Both the position numbers and the translations under genes were made by a program. Source: Sphingobacterium sp. xlx-96 (GTDB lineage Bacteria; Bacteroidota; Bacteroidia; Sphingobacteriales; Sphingobacteriaceae). From it: DNA of 64,000 bases. Every line of letters starts with the position of its first letter. The first letter of the stretch is position 1. This document shows, piece by piece, positions 43,207 through 53,115 of the stretch. The stretch spans positions 87,174 to 151,173 of the forward strand of contig NZ_WFKM01000015.1 of the NCBI RefSeq assembly GCF_011007365.1, given 5' to 3'. Under the pieces are notes generated by a model. It did no database searches and was not told the DNA's origin. It was given only the letters and a program-made list of their open reading frames with translations.

Positions 43207-46200
43207 ATTTTAAAACACAAAAGTATCAAAAAAATACTAAAAATAACGCTAATTACTACTGTCAGTATCCTGCTGCTTGTTGTTGCGGCTATTTTTGTCC
43301 TACAATTTCAAAGCGTCCAGACTTATCTCTCTCAAAAGGTGGCGCGTTATCTATCCAAGGAACTCGATAGCGATATTCAGATCGACTACGTATACTTCAA
43401 ACCTTTTTCCGCCGTCACTCTCCAAGGATTCGCCATCAAGGATCGAAAAGGAATTCCATTAATGAGCATCAAAGAACTTTCAGCGGATTTGGTATTATCT
43501 CAACTATTAAATAATAAAATAATTGTTGAAGAGCTCTATCTCGACGAGGGATATATTAATATTGAACTCTACAAAGACAGTTCAAATTTTTCTAGTCTAG
43601 CAAAATACTTCGTTCCAAAAAAAGACAACAAGAAAAAAAAGAAGCAACAATTTAGCTTTAGATTAGACAAGGTCGAACTTGTAGATAATCGCTTTAAACT
43701 ACGTAACCACAACTTCAAAAAAAATAATCGAGGCGTCAATTTCGCTGATTTAGATGTCAAGAATTTCTCTGCTGTTTTCGATAAAATCAGATTAGACTCC
43801 ATCATTTCAGCAGAAATAACGGGCTTTACACTACTTGAAAAATCAGGACTATCCATTCAGAAACTTAACACCTATGCTTCTTATAGTGACAAGCTTATGG
43901 AGTTTAAGAAACTATATCTAAAGACAAACCGATCGGTGTTACAGGATTATGTTTGTTTTGAATATGACAAGATAAATGACTTTTCCGAGTTTCTTACCAA
44001 AGTAAATATCAAGAGCACTCTCAAAAACTCATCCGTAGACTCTCGTGATATTGAATTCTTCGCGCCGACTATGCGTCATGTCATCTTTAAAACAGAAGTA
44101 CACCGTGCTACTCTTAGAGGCACTGTCTCAAATATCAAGGCACGAAATATTCATCTATCGACAGGACAAAATACAGAGTTAAAAGGAGATTTATCCATAA
44201 AAGGCCTCCCTTACATAGATAAGACTCTATTTATTGCTGACCTAAAAAAGCTTCATACAACACCTCAGGATGTAGAAAAAATAGTATCTCAACTCGCGAA
44301 CAAAAAGAATTTTAGTCTCCCAGATCAACTTCATCGTCTTAAAGAAGTAACATTTGAAGGAGCTTTCAATGGCCTCTATAATGATTTCCTAGTAGATGGG
44401 ACATTTAATACAGCGATAGGCCGCTTAAAGACAAAAAGCCACATCGATATAACAAGGGCTCTGAAGTACAAAGGTGAATTGTCATCACCTCGTTTCGACA
44501 TCGGTACTTTCGTTTCTTCCTCAAGTATTGGGAACTCATCTCTAGAAGTAAGTTTTGAGGGAAATGGCTTGACATTAGAAGAATTGGCCCTTCAATTTTC
44601 AGGAAAGATGAAAAACAGCGAGTTATTGAACTACACCTACGAACAGGTCTTAGTCAGTGGTAGCCTGACCAATAAAAAACTAGAGATACAGGGTGATATC
44701 AATGATGAAAACCTTAAGGTAGATTATAGATCAACTCTGGACTGGCAACAAAGTTCTCCTAGCTATCTGTTGGATGCCAAAGTACATCACGCAGCGTTGA
44801 ATAAACTGAAATTACTAAACAAAGACAGTGTCACCATCCACGAAGCAAACATTAACACCAACTTAATTGGTAATTCTTTAAATACTATTGTAGGACATTT
44901 CAATGCTGATTCTATCGAGCTCTCAACGACAAAAGGAGATTTCAGGATTAAATCCTTAGCATTTACGGCTGAAGGTAATGAAACAAACAGATCGCTGACA
45001 CTAGCATCAGATGTTTTAGATGCTAAAATGGAAGGCATTATTGACCTTAATACAATTGTACCCTATTTTAAATCATTGGCTATGCGTTATGCGCCAGCCA
45101 TAGGAATTGAAACACAGCCTTACGATGTCCAGGATTTCAACTTAGAAATAAATGTCAAATCTTTCAAGCCTATCGCACCTTTATTAGACCCGTCATTGAA
45201 TATCGCTGATGGTGCGCACCTGAATGCTATATTTTCGTCTGAAAATTACACGGCTAGCTTTGTAGCTTACAGTCCGACATTGATTTACAAGGGAGTCAAA
45301 TTAACGAACCTATCTATCCAAGAAAAAGCAGATGATCGTGCATTTTCCCTCGATGTGCTAGCGGATCGGATGAGTATTGGGGATAGCACTTATATCAACA
45401 GCATCGCTATCCGTAATATATTGGCCAATGATAGCCTCTTATTCAATGTACGCATGTCTGAAAAGAGTGCTGTCAATCACCTTGATCTTCATGGCAACAT
45501 ACACTTTGAACACAATGCACCTGCTTATATAAAATTTAAACCTTCTTCTATTACAATCAATAAAGAAGCTTGGCATCTCAATAATGATGCAGCGATGCGT
45601 GTCTCAAAAGGAAAATTCTACATCTCAAATCTGATATTAAGCCAAGCAGAACAACGCGTAAAACTCGATGGTATCGTATCCAATGAAAATGACAAAATCA
45701 ATATTCTATTTGACCGCTTTAGTCTAACGTCACTCAACGGGATAACCAAACCATTAGGCATTGAATTAAAGGGCTTCTTGAGTGGTAATGTTGAATTGAC
45801 TTCACTCTTCAAAAAACCCTTTGCTTCGGGTAGAATTCAGACTACCCCCATTATCTATAATGGGGTATCCATCGGACAACTGAAACTAAAAGGTGATTTT
45901 GATCCGGACATAGGCACAGCAAATATAGATCTCTCCCTTCTTGATGAACAAGAAAGGGGTATTAACCTTAATGGTAATTATAATTTTTTCGATGAAAATG
46001 AACCGTTAAATTTATCAGGGAAGCTCAAAGAAACGGACTTGACGTTATTTCAACCCTTTTTAAAAAATCTGGTTTCCAATTTACAGGGAAAGGGAAATGC
46101 AGACGTCAATATAAAAGGGACCTTCAAAAATCCTAAAATAACCGGGTTGGGACGATTTACAAACACATCCTTTACCGTGAACTACCTGAAAACGGATTAC

Positions 46201-47616
46201 TATGTGGACAATCAGATGGCTATGGTCGAAAACAATGCTATAATGCTCCAAAACCTTCAAATCCGGGACAGCAAAAATCAAACTGCAACAGCAAATGGCA
46301 TTGTCAATCTTTCTAAACTCGCAACACCTTACATCGATGTTGACGTTAATGGAAACAATTTCATGGTGTTAAACACCAATTATAAGGACAATAATCTGTA
46401 CTACGGTACAGCACATGCTACAGGAGTATTCCGTTTCAAAGGATATACTTCTGCCATTGATATTGACATAAAAGCAAAATCGGAGAAAGGAACTACGCTC
46501 ACTATTCCATTCAATAGTGCAATGACTGTCTCGGAAGAAAGCGATTTTATTTATTTCATTAGCAAGGACTCTACGGAAAATGAAAAGCAACGTAAAAAAT
46601 CCCTATTCAAAGGAATTACAATGAATATGGACCTGAGTCTAACAGCTGATGCGGAAATCAATCTACAAACAAATCTAGGTTCACTGAAAGGAAACGGATT
46701 GGGAGAGATAGGAATGAAAATAACATCCCTTGGGGATTTCGAGATGTTTGGTGATTACACTGTAAATACTGGAAAGTTTCATTTCACGGCTCAGGATTTT
46801 ATAAACAAGTACTTTGACATCCGCGAGGGCGGAACTATTCGATGGACAGGCAAACCAAATGAAGCAACGATCAACCTTACAGCTATCTACCAACAAAGAA
46901 CTGCTGTGGGTCCGCTATATAATGCAGCAGGACGAACTGGTGATGACGAGCGGGTACTAGCACAGGCCGATATGCTGATAAAGGGTACGTTGGAGCAACC
47001 CGATATCACGTTTGACCTTAACTTCCCACAAAATCCATACATCAAGGATCAACTTCAAAGTTATTTAAGCGACATCAACAATGTCAACCAACAAGCCTTA
47101 AGTCTCATCGTACGACGAAGCTTCACGCCAAATTCTACGAGTGAAATTGGAAGAGAAGTAAATAGTACACTGTTATCTGCAGGAACGGAGATTGCATTTA
47201 ACCAGCTTAACAATATCATTTCTCAGTCACTCAATGTCAATTTTTTTGACCTCAACATACGTTCCTTCAATGACGCTTCTGCATCCGTCAGACTTCTGAA
47301 TGATCGGCTGATATTGACAGGTGGGATCACAGACCGGACCAATTATCAAGCAAATGACCTTACCTTTTTTAGAGAGGGGATTACAACCGATGCTGAATTG
47401 ACCTACCGATTGCGAAAAGATGGAAATCTTATTCTAAGAGCTTACAATAGACCATATACCCGCAATTTTTTGATACGCATGAATGACGGGGAGTACATCA
47501 GTGCCTTTGGTGTTGTATATAGGCAAGAATTTGACTCTTTCAGTGAATTCTGGAGAAAAATGTGGAATTGGGGATATCGAAAAGAACAAAAACCAAAAGA
47601 AGCTTTAAAAAAATAA
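43207..47616 (+). CDS. TamB-like translocation/assembly module protein, non-canonical start proposed
   Basis: The long frame has GTG at 43339 as its first standard start, but that skips a hydrophobic anchor (ITLITTVSILLLVVAAIFVL, bases about 43240-43300) and the family-typical FQSVQTYLSQKVARYLSKE. Upstream to the in-frame stop at 43150-43152 there is no ATG, GTG or TTG. I place the start at ATT 43207, 5-7 bases after GAGGAAG (43198-43204); ATC at 43225 is an alternative. From ATT the protein has about 1469 residues. The rest has the long beta-rich AsmA/TamB repeats, and the last ~400 residues the TamB C-terminal domain (GSLKGNGLGEIGMKI, FTAQDFINKYFDI). It probably spans the periplasm and helps lipids or outer membrane proteins travel. 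Confidence 0.88.
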   Translation: MLKHKSIKKILKITLITTVSILLLVVAAIFVLQFQSVQTYLSQKVARYLSKELDSDIQIDYVYFKPFSAVTLQGFAIKDRKGIPLMSIKELSADLVLSQLLNNKIIVEELYLDEGYINIELYKDSSNFSSLAKYFVPKKDNKKKKKQQFSFRLDKVELVDNRFKLRNHNFKKNNRGVNFADLDVKNFSAVFDKIRLDSIISAEITGFTLLEKSGLSIQKLNTYASYSDKLMEFKKLYLKTNRSVLQDYVCFEYDKINDFSEFLTKVNIKSTLKNSSVDSRDIEFFAPTMRHVIFKTEVHRATLRGTVSNIKARNIHLSTGQNTELKGDLSIKGLPYIDKTLFIADLKKLHTTPQDVEKIVSQLANKKNFSLPDQLHRLKEVTFEGAFNGLYNDFLVDGTFNTAIGRLKTKSHIDITRALKYKGELSSPRFDIGTFVSSSSIGNSSLEVSFEGNGLTLEELALQFSGKMKNSELLNYTYEQVLVSGSLTNKKLEIQGDINDENLKVDYRSTLDWQQSSPSYLLDAKVHHAALNKLKLLNKDSVTIHEANINTNLIGNSLNTIVGHFNADSIELSTTKGDFRIKSLAFTAEGNETNRSLTLASDVLDAKMEGIIDLNTIVPYFKSLAMRYAPAIGIETQPYDVQDFNLEINVKSFKPIAPLLDPSLNIADGAHLNAIFSSENYTASFVAYSPTLIYKGVKLTNLSIQEKADDRAFSLDVLADRMSIGDSTYINSIAIRNILANDSLLFNVRMSEKSAVNHLDLHGNIHFEHNAPAYIKFKPSSITINKEAWHLNNDAAMRVSKGKFYISNLILSQAEQRVKLDGIVSNENDKINILFDRFSLTSLNGITKPLGIELKGFLSGNVELTSLFKKPFASGRIQTTPIIYNGVSIGQLKLKGDFDPDIGTANIDLSLLDEQERGINLNGNYNFFDENEPLNLSGKLKETDLTLFQPFLKNLVSNLQGKGNADVNIKGTFKNPKITGLGRFTNTSFTVNYLKTDYYVDNQMAMVENNAIMLQNLQIRDSKNQTATANGIVNLSKLATPYIDVDVNGNNFMVLNTNYKDNNLYYGTAHATGVFRFKGYTSAIDIDIKAKSEKGTTLTIPFNSAMTVSEESDFIYFISKDSTENEKQRKKSLFKGITMNMDLSLTADAEINLQTNLGSLKGNGLGEIGMKITSLGDFEMFGDYTVNTGKFHFTAQDFINKYFDIREGGTIRWTGKPNEATINLTAIYQQRTAVGPLYNAAGRTGDDERVLAQADMLIKGTLEQPDITFDLNFPQNPYIKDQLQSYLSDINNVNQQALSLIVRRSFTPNSTSEIGREVNSTLLSAGTEIAFNQLNNIISQSLNVNFFDLNIRSFNDASASVRLLNDRLILTGGITDRTNYQANDLTFFREGITTDAELTYRLRKDGNLILRAYNRPYTRNFLIRMNDGEYISAFGVVYRQEFDSFSEFWRKMWNWGYRKEQKPKEALKK
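43218..43225 (-). promoter_or_regulatory. -7 element of tsaD
   Basis: Read leftward the bases give TACTTTTG, a match to TAnnTTTG, 24 bases before the ATG at 43194. It lies within the proposed 5' end of the opposite-strand TamB-like gene. Confidence 0.5.
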
Positions 47617-47640
47617 AGGCTCTCCAATTGGAGAGCCTTT
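47615..47640. terminator. Perfect palindromic terminator, TamB-like gene / tex
   Basis: AAAGGCTCTCC, AATT, GGAGAGCCTTT form a 26-base perfect palindrome that ends just before the tex stop; it can serve both convergent genes. Confidence 0.85.
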
Positions 47641-47643
47641 ATG

Positions 47644-49866
47644 TTACTTAAACTTGCTTGCCAGTGCAGCTAGTTTAGATGCCATATCTGTTTCTGGTGC
47701 ATGTTGTGTTTCCTTTTTTACCGAACGCTTACGAGGAGCTTTATCTTCAGTCTTCATGGACAGTCCTATACGATTACGCTTTTCGTCCACTTCTGTAACT
47801 GTCACCATTACTTTCTGCTGTACTTTGACAATCTCATGTGGATCTGAAACAAAATGATTAGCCAGTTGGCTAAGATGCACCAAACCATCCTGATGCACAC
47901 CGATATCCACAAATGCTCCAAAATTTGTAATATTTGTTACGATACCTGGCAGTTTCATACCCGTCTTAAGGTCTCCAATGGCATTGACCCCATCTGTAAA
48001 CGAAAAAGTTTCAAACTGCTCACGTGGATCTAGGCCAGGTTTGGCCAATTCGGAAATAATATCATTTAAGGTCGGTAATCCTACCTCATCATTTATATAT
48101 TGCTTTAAATCGATACGCTTTCTAAGTTGTCCGTCTGTTATCAACTCTCTTACTTCTACACCCAAATCTTTTGCCATCTGTTCGACCAAACGATACCTTT
48201 CAGGATGAACAGCCGAAGCATCAAGCGCATGTTCGCCATTGCGGATACGAAGAAAACCTGCGGCCTGCTCGAACGCTTTGTCTCCCAAGCGAGGTACTTT
48301 CTTCAATTCACGTCTCGAACTAAATGGTCCATTTTCTTTCCGATAATTTACAATCTGCTGCGCTAAAGCAGGTCCTAAACCAGATATATAAGATAAAATC
48401 TGTTTAGATGCTGTATTGAGTTCTACCCCTACCGCATTCACACAAGAAATAACAGCATCATCCAATGCAGACTGTAGTTTATTTTGATCCACATCGTGCT
48501 GATACTGGCCTACTCCAATTGATTTCGGGTCTATCTTCACCAATTCAGCGAGAGGGTCCATTAATCTTCGCCCAATAGATACCGCTCCACGCACAGTAAC
48601 ATCATAATCCGGAAACTCTTCACGAGCCGTTTCGGAAGCCGAGTAGATAGAAGCTCCGCTTTCATTCACCATAACCATGGTGACTCCTTCTAGATTTAAT
48701 TTGCGAACAAAATCTTCCGTTTCACGCCCCGCAGTTCCATTTCCGATTGCAATAGCCTCAACACTATATTTTGCGACTAGGTGTTTTACTGTCTTCTCCG
48801 CCTCTATTGCTCCTCCAGCTCCCGTATGTGGAAAAATAGCCGTATTTTCTAGCAGATTGCCCTGAGCATCCAATACAACAGTCTTACATCCTGTGCGGAA
48901 TCCAGGGTCGATAGCCAAAAGCCGCTTCTGTCCCAATGGTGCCGCCAGCAAGAGTTGTCTTACATTATCGGCAAATACTTTGATAGCTTCCTCATCGGCA
49001 CGTTGCCTTGTCAACACACGTACTTCCGTTTCCATTGATGGCTTTAATAATCTCTTATAACCGTCAATTAAAGCCAATTCAACCTGTTTAGAAGCTTCAT
49101 TATTGCCTTTGATATACATTTTTTCAATACGAGGTATAACCTCCTCTTCCTCAACTTCAATATCTAAATACAATAATTCCTCTTTTTCTCCCCGGCGCAT
49201 AGCCAGTACACGGTGCGATGGAGCGGAGTTTAGAGACTCATTCCATTCAAAATAATCTTTATACTTTAACGCTTGCTCTTCTTTACCTGGTACTACTCGT
49301 GACACAAATAGCCCCTTCGCCAAAAATAACTTACGTACAGTGGCTCGCACTTCGGCATCCTCAGCGATAGTCTCGGAAATAATATCCCTAGCACCTGCCA
49401 ATGCCTCCTCGATATTGTTGACTCCGAGTTCGGTATTGATATAGTGTTCAGCATGCACATCTACTTCTCCTGTATTTTGGTTCAACAGCAATTCAGCCAA
49501 CGGTTGTAAACCCTTCTCACGTGCGACGGAGGCCCTTGTTTTGCGCTTCGGCTTATAGGGCAAGTAGATATCCTCTAGAGCGGCCATGTTTTCAGCAGAC
49601 TTAATCTGCGCTTCAAGTTCAGGTGTCAATTTGCCTTGGTCCTGAATTGATTTTAAGACCGTCTCTCTGCGTTTGTCCAAATCGCGCAATTGTTGAATTC
49701 GGTCACGAATAGCTGTAATCTGTACCTCGTCCAAACTACCTGTTAATTCCTTTCGATAACGAGAAATAAATGGAACAGTGGCACCCTCGTCCAAGAGTTC
49801 AATAGTCGTACGCACTTGTCGGTCTGTCAGTGACAACTCTTTCGAAATAATAATTTCGTGTAACAT
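47644..49866 (-). CDS. tex: RNA-binding transcriptional accessory protein Tex
   Basis: The 740-residue protein has the Tex order: helical N-terminus, a YqgF-like RNase H fold (LLAIDPGFRTGCKTVVLD near 320), helix-hairpin-helix motifs (LGPALAQQIVNYRKENG, about 500-560) and a C-terminal S1 RNA-binding domain (about 640-715, GIVTNITNFGAFVDIGVHQDGLVHLSQ pattern). A lysine-rich tail follows. It binds nucleic acids and affects transcription. It is a single gene downstream of tatA's terminator. Confidence 0.96.
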   Translation of the reverse strand: MLHEIIISKELSLTDRQVRTTIELLDEGATVPFISRYRKELTGSLDEVQITAIRDRIQQLRDLDKRRETVLKSIQDQGKLTPELEAQIKSAENMAALEDIYLPYKPKRKTRASVAREKGLQPLAELLLNQNTGEVDVHAEHYINTELGVNNIEEALAGARDIISETIAEDAEVRATVRKLFLAKGLFVSRVVPGKEEQALKYKDYFEWNESLNSAPSHRVLAMRRGEKEELLYLDIEVEEEEVIPRIEKMYIKGNNEASKQVELALIDGYKRLLKPSMETEVRVLTRQRADEEAIKVFADNVRQLLLAAPLGQKRLLAIDPGFRTGCKTVVLDAQGNLLENTAIFPHTGAGGAIEAEKTVKHLVAKYSVEAIAIGNGTAGRETEDFVRKLNLEGVTMVMVNESGASIYSASETAREEFPDYDVTVRGAVSIGRRLMDPLAELVKIDPKSIGVGQYQHDVDQNKLQSALDDAVISCVNAVGVELNTASKQILSYISGLGPALAQQIVNYRKENGPFSSRRELKKVPRLGDKAFEQAAGFLRIRNGEHALDASAVHPERYRLVEQMAKDLGVEVRELITDGQLRKRIDLKQYINDEVGLPTLNDIISELAKPGLDPREQFETFSFTDGVNAIGDLKTGMKLPGIVTNITNFGAFVDIGVHQDGLVHLSQLANHFVSDPHEIVKVQQKVMVTVTEVDEKRNRIGLSMKTEDKAPRKRSVKKETQHAPETDMASKLAALASKFK

Positions 49867-49892
49867 AAATTGGGATAATCAAATAAGAAAGA

Positions 49893-49925
49893 GAAAGCTG
49901 TTGAAGATTCATTTCAACAGCTTTC
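49893..49925 (-). terminator. Terminator after tatA
   Basis: GAAAGCTGTTGAA (49893-49905) and TTCAACAGCTTTC (49913-49925) are perfect 13-base arms, 22 bases past the tatA stop and before the tex ATG. Confidence 0.75.
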
Positions 49926-49946
49926 CATAAATTTAAAATATAGTTT

Positions 49947-50468
49947 TTAAGCTTGTTTTGTTGGTGTATTTGTATCAGAAGATTCCTCTTCTGATTTACT
50001 CGAGGCCACTTCTTTCCCCTCTACAGGTTCGGCAGCAGATTCTTCGGAAGCAAAGTGGTCATTATAACCATATTTATAATACTCGGTATCATCAACAGGA
50101 TGTCCGCCTGGATTATGTTGATACGTATTCTCAGGCGCAGAAAACTGTGGAAACTTTTTCTCAGCAGCGTTGTCTGCAACCACATCCGCGTCTACTACAA
50201 CGTCGTGTTGTTCCGTACTTGCTACTTTAGTTTCTGTTCTATCCGCTTTTGGCCTGTCTTCAACCGTAACGTCCAGATCTTTTTCAAAATTGTTGATTTG
50301 ATCCGAAATTTCTCTTTTTATTCCTTCAGAAGCGTCTTTAAACTCCCGAATACCACGACCTAGCCCTCTAGCCAACTCTGGCAACTTCTTTCCACCAAAT
50401 AATAATAGTATAACAATTACTATTAAAATCATCTCCTGCGTACCAATATTTAAAAATGCTAATGTCAT
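49947..50468 (-). CDS. tatA: Sec-independent translocase subunit TatA/E with extended acidic tail
   Basis: The 173-residue protein has an N-terminal span (ILIVIVILLLFGGKKLPELA, about 13-32) and the amphipathic helix ARGLGRGIREFKDASE typical of TatA. The C-terminal ~110 residues are Glu/Asp/Ser-rich and repetitive in composition, much longer than E. coli TatA. It would form the pore for folded proteins, such as the Tat-exported phospholipase C at the left end. TatC is not in the window. Confidence 0.93.
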   Translation of the reverse strand: MTLAFLNIGTQEMILIVIVILLLFGGKKLPELARGLGRGIREFKDASEGIKREISDQINNFEKDLDVTVEDRPKADRTETKVASTEQHDVVVDADVVADNAAEKKFPQFSAPENTYQHNPGGHPVDDTEYYKYGYNDHFASEESAAEPVEGKEVASSKSEEESSDTNTPTKQA

Positions 50469-50578
50469 AACTATAAAATTTTAGAAAGGCTAAGGTAAGT
50501 CTATTATCTTTTTACATCAATAGTTTCTTGTAATTATTTGAACACATTTATAACCTAATTTTTCAATTCAAACTTTAG

Positions 50579-50586
50579 TACCTTTG
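50579..50586 (+). promoter_or_regulatory. -7 element of the MATE gene
   Basis: TACCTTTG matches TAnnTTTG, 16 bases before the ATG at 50603. Confidence 0.45.
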
Positions 50587-50602
50587 CAAACTAGTCGAAA
50601 AT

Positions 50603-51964
50603 ATGTTTGGGAATATAAAACTCAATAAATCTTATTACCTGAGTACGATGGCGCTAGCAGGGCCCGTTGTCATTTCTCAATTGGGTCACACATTTGTGCA
50701 AACAGCAGATACCATGATTGTAGGACACTTTGCAGGCACAATTTCGCTTGCGGCAGTTTCTTTAACTCATTCTGTATTTATGGTAGTCTTAGTAATAGGA
50801 TTAGGAATCGCCTACGGTCTCACTCCGCTTATTGCTCAAGAAAACGGTAAGTCAAATAAAGAAGAATGTGCAAAACTGCTATCAAATAGTTTTTGGATCA
50901 ATATCATATCGGGGATACTGCTTTTTTGTGTTGTATATTTTGGATCTATGTTTGCCATGCAGCATGCGGACCAAGATCCTGCGGTCGTTAAGGAAGCTAA
51001 ACCCTATTTACTATTGCTCAGTCTATCCATATTGCCTCTGATGACCTTCAATACATTCAAACAATTTGCGGAAGGGCTGGGATTTACCAAGCAAGCGATG
51101 CAAGTAACTATCTGGGGAAATATACTGAATGTTGTCCTAGCAATTATTCTGGTAAAGGGAATGTTCGGCATCCCTCCTATGGGAATACGAGGCGTCGGGA
51201 TCGCAACCTTAATTGATCGGGTGCTAATGATGTTGGTCATGATGATCTATGTATTACGGTCTAAACATTTTAAAAGTTATACCACTCATTTCAAGTTATT
51301 CTCTATCCGTAAAAAAAGAATTTTATCCATCCTAAAAATCGGAACTCCCGTTGCGTTACAGTACGTTTTTGAAATAGGAGCTTTTGCTGGAGCATCACTT
51401 ATCGCGGGTAAAATTGGAGCTTTAGAACAGGCATCTCACCAAGTAGCCATCACGTTGGCATCTATGACTTATATGATGGCCAGCGGTATTGCAGCTGCTT
51501 CAACCATTAAAGTGGGCAATAGCTTTGGTAATAGAAAGTATGGTAGGCTACACAAGTTTGCAAAGGTGTCCTATCATCTGGTATTACTATTCATGATATG
51601 TACTGCCGCCTTATTTGCTATATTCAATCATCAACTACCGTACCTCATCAGTAAAGACACTGCGGTAATACATTTGGCCGCACAATTGCTACTTATAGCA
51701 GGTCTTTTCCAATTATTTGATGGCACTCAGGTTGTCGGTTTGGGTATTTTAAGAGGTATGGGGGATGTCAATATCCCAACGGTAATTACATTCATCGCCT
51801 ACTGGGTTGTGGGTATACCAACTGGATACGTAATGGGAATAAACTTTCAATGGGGGATTCAAGGGGTTTGGTATGGTTTGACACTTGGATTGTTAACCTC
51901 GTCCATCTTACTCAATACACGATACCGGTATATTACAAAACAAAAACTAAAAATTACCGGATAA
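50603..51964 (+). CDS. MATE-family multidrug efflux transporter
   Basis: The 453-residue protein has about twelve membrane spans in two halves, with the MATE features AGPVVISQLGHTFVQTADTMIVGHF at the start of half one and KIGTPVALQYVFEIGAF at the start of half two. It would export cationic compounds with Na+ or H+ exchange. It is a single gene convergent with the SafE-like gene. Confidence 0.93.
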   Translation: MFGNIKLNKSYYLSTMALAGPVVISQLGHTFVQTADTMIVGHFAGTISLAAVSLTHSVFMVVLVIGLGIAYGLTPLIAQENGKSNKEECAKLLSNSFWINIISGILLFCVVYFGSMFAMQHADQDPAVVKEAKPYLLLLSLSILPLMTFNTFKQFAEGLGFTKQAMQVTIWGNILNVVLAIILVKGMFGIPPMGIRGVGIATLIDRVLMMLVMMIYVLRSKHFKSYTTHFKLFSIRKKRILSILKIGTPVALQYVFEIGAFAGASLIAGKIGALEQASHQVAITLASMTYMMASGIAAASTIKVGNSFGNRKYGRLHKFAKVSYHLVLLFMICTAALFAIFNHQLPYLISKDTAVIHLAAQLLLIAGLFQLFDGTQVVGLGILRGMGDVNIPTVITFIAYWVVGIPTGYVMGINFQWGIQGVWYGLTLGLLTSSILLNTRYRYITKQKLKITG

Positions 51965-51975
51965 TCCTGATTTCA

Positions 51976-52668
51976 TTAAGCACAATTAATAGCTCCATCA
52001 ATATATAACAGAGGGCTTAAATAAGGTATGTCCAAATTTGCTCCACGTAAGATAAACCAAACTCCCATTAACAGATAAAAAACTGGAATTATTGTCGAAA
52101 ATTTTAACTTAAACATCTTTTTTGTCCATAGAGAAGTAATGGAGAACAATAACATGAGGGGAAGTGTCCCTAAACCAAATAAAACCATAAACTGAAAGCC
52201 TGATGCTGTACCATTGGCATTCATAGCGGATGCCAATGCCATGTACACCATCCCACAAGGCAACAGTCCGTTCAACACACCTGCAACAAAAGCACCTCCT
52301 GGTCTGTATAACCAATGCCCCATAAGCTTTGCAAAGGGTCGAATCGCCCGTGTTTGAAACTGAGCCAACGTCTTGGAATTTTTAGCAAACAGGTGAGATA
52401 AACCTATTAGTACAAGGATCGCACCCGTCAACAAGGAGAAAAGCTGTTGCCAACCCTGAACAGATGCCATAGTCCCGATTAGTCCCAATAACAAGCCTAA
52501 AGCACCATAAGTCAATATTCGTCCAAACTGATAAAGCAATTTATTGAAAGTCTGCTGCCAGGATATTTTTTGGTTGCCTTGAATAGCTATCAGAAGTGGT
52601 CCGCACATTACAGCACAATGAATACTTCCAAAAAGCCCCATAAAAAAAGCCAGATAATAATAAGTCAT
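51976..52668 (-). CDS. SafE/TauE-like six-span membrane protein of the cbb3 cluster
   Basis: The 230-residue protein has about six membrane spans and the motifs LFGSIHCAVMCGPL and NGLLPCGMVYMAL, which are the paired Cys/Pro signatures of the DsbD_2/SafE-like family. It is the last gene of the ccoNO-Q-P-G-H run. An ideal Shine-Dalgarno GGAGG (52678-52674) overlaps the fixH stop and sits 5 bases before this ATG. In related clusters such proteins occur near cbb3 oxidase assembly genes; a role in copper or heme handling is inference. Confidence 0.85.
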   Translation of the reverse strand: MTYYYLAFFMGLFGSIHCAVMCGPLLIAIQGNQKISWQQTFNKLLYQFGRILTYGALGLLLGLIGTMASVQGWQQLFSLLTGAILVLIGLSHLFAKNSKTLAQFQTRAIRPFAKLMGHWLYRPGGAFVAGVLNGLLPCGMVYMALASAMNANGTASGFQFMVLFGLGTLPLMLLFSITSLWTKKMFKLKFSTIIPVFYLLMGVWFILRGANLDIPYLSPLLYIDGAINCA

Positions 52669-52677
52669 ATATCCCTC

Positions 52678-53103
52678 CTATTGCAAAAACAAGGTTTGAC
52701 TATCCATATAACTCCTTTCTTTACTTTCCCAATTCAATTCCAGTATCCAGTTTCCTTTAAGAAAAGTTGAAAGTGGCAGTTTAAACACATTAGAGACGGT
52801 GTAAAAAGGAATTTTCAAATCCAATTTGCCGTCTGATGGCCTTTTGAAGCTAAGTTCACCCTTATTGATATTTCCAATAAAAAAAATGGATAGTGTATCC
52901 CCTTCCAATTGCAGTCGAGGCCTAGCCCCATCATCCAAGGTGTTTTGTTTGCGCGTGTAAATATCATCGTACGCCAAGCCTCTTTCATAGTAATCATCGT
53001 CTACGAGCGTATCGGTATCCTTCGAAACCATATAAACACCTGCGCTGACAATAAGTAACATAAAAGTGCCTAAGCCTACAACTATTTTCATTCCCCAGTT
53101 CAT
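52678..53103 (-). CDS. ccoH: CcoH/FixH family protein, cbb3 oxidase assembly
   Basis: The 141-residue protein has one N-terminal membrane span (about 5-25, VVGLGTFMLLIVSAGVYMV) and a small beta-rich periplasmic domain with YYERGLAYDDI, a FixH hallmark. It starts 12 bases after the ccoG stop. It helps assemble the cbb3 oxidase. Confidence 0.9.
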   Translation of the reverse strand: MNWGMKIVVGLGTFMLLIVSAGVYMVSKDTDTLVDDDYYERGLAYDDIYTRKQNTLDDGARPRLQLEGDTLSIFFIGNINKGELSFKRPSDGKLDLKIPFYTVSNVFKLPLSTFLKGNWILELNWESKERSYMDSQTLFLQ

Positions 53104-53115
53104 ACCTATGCTATT

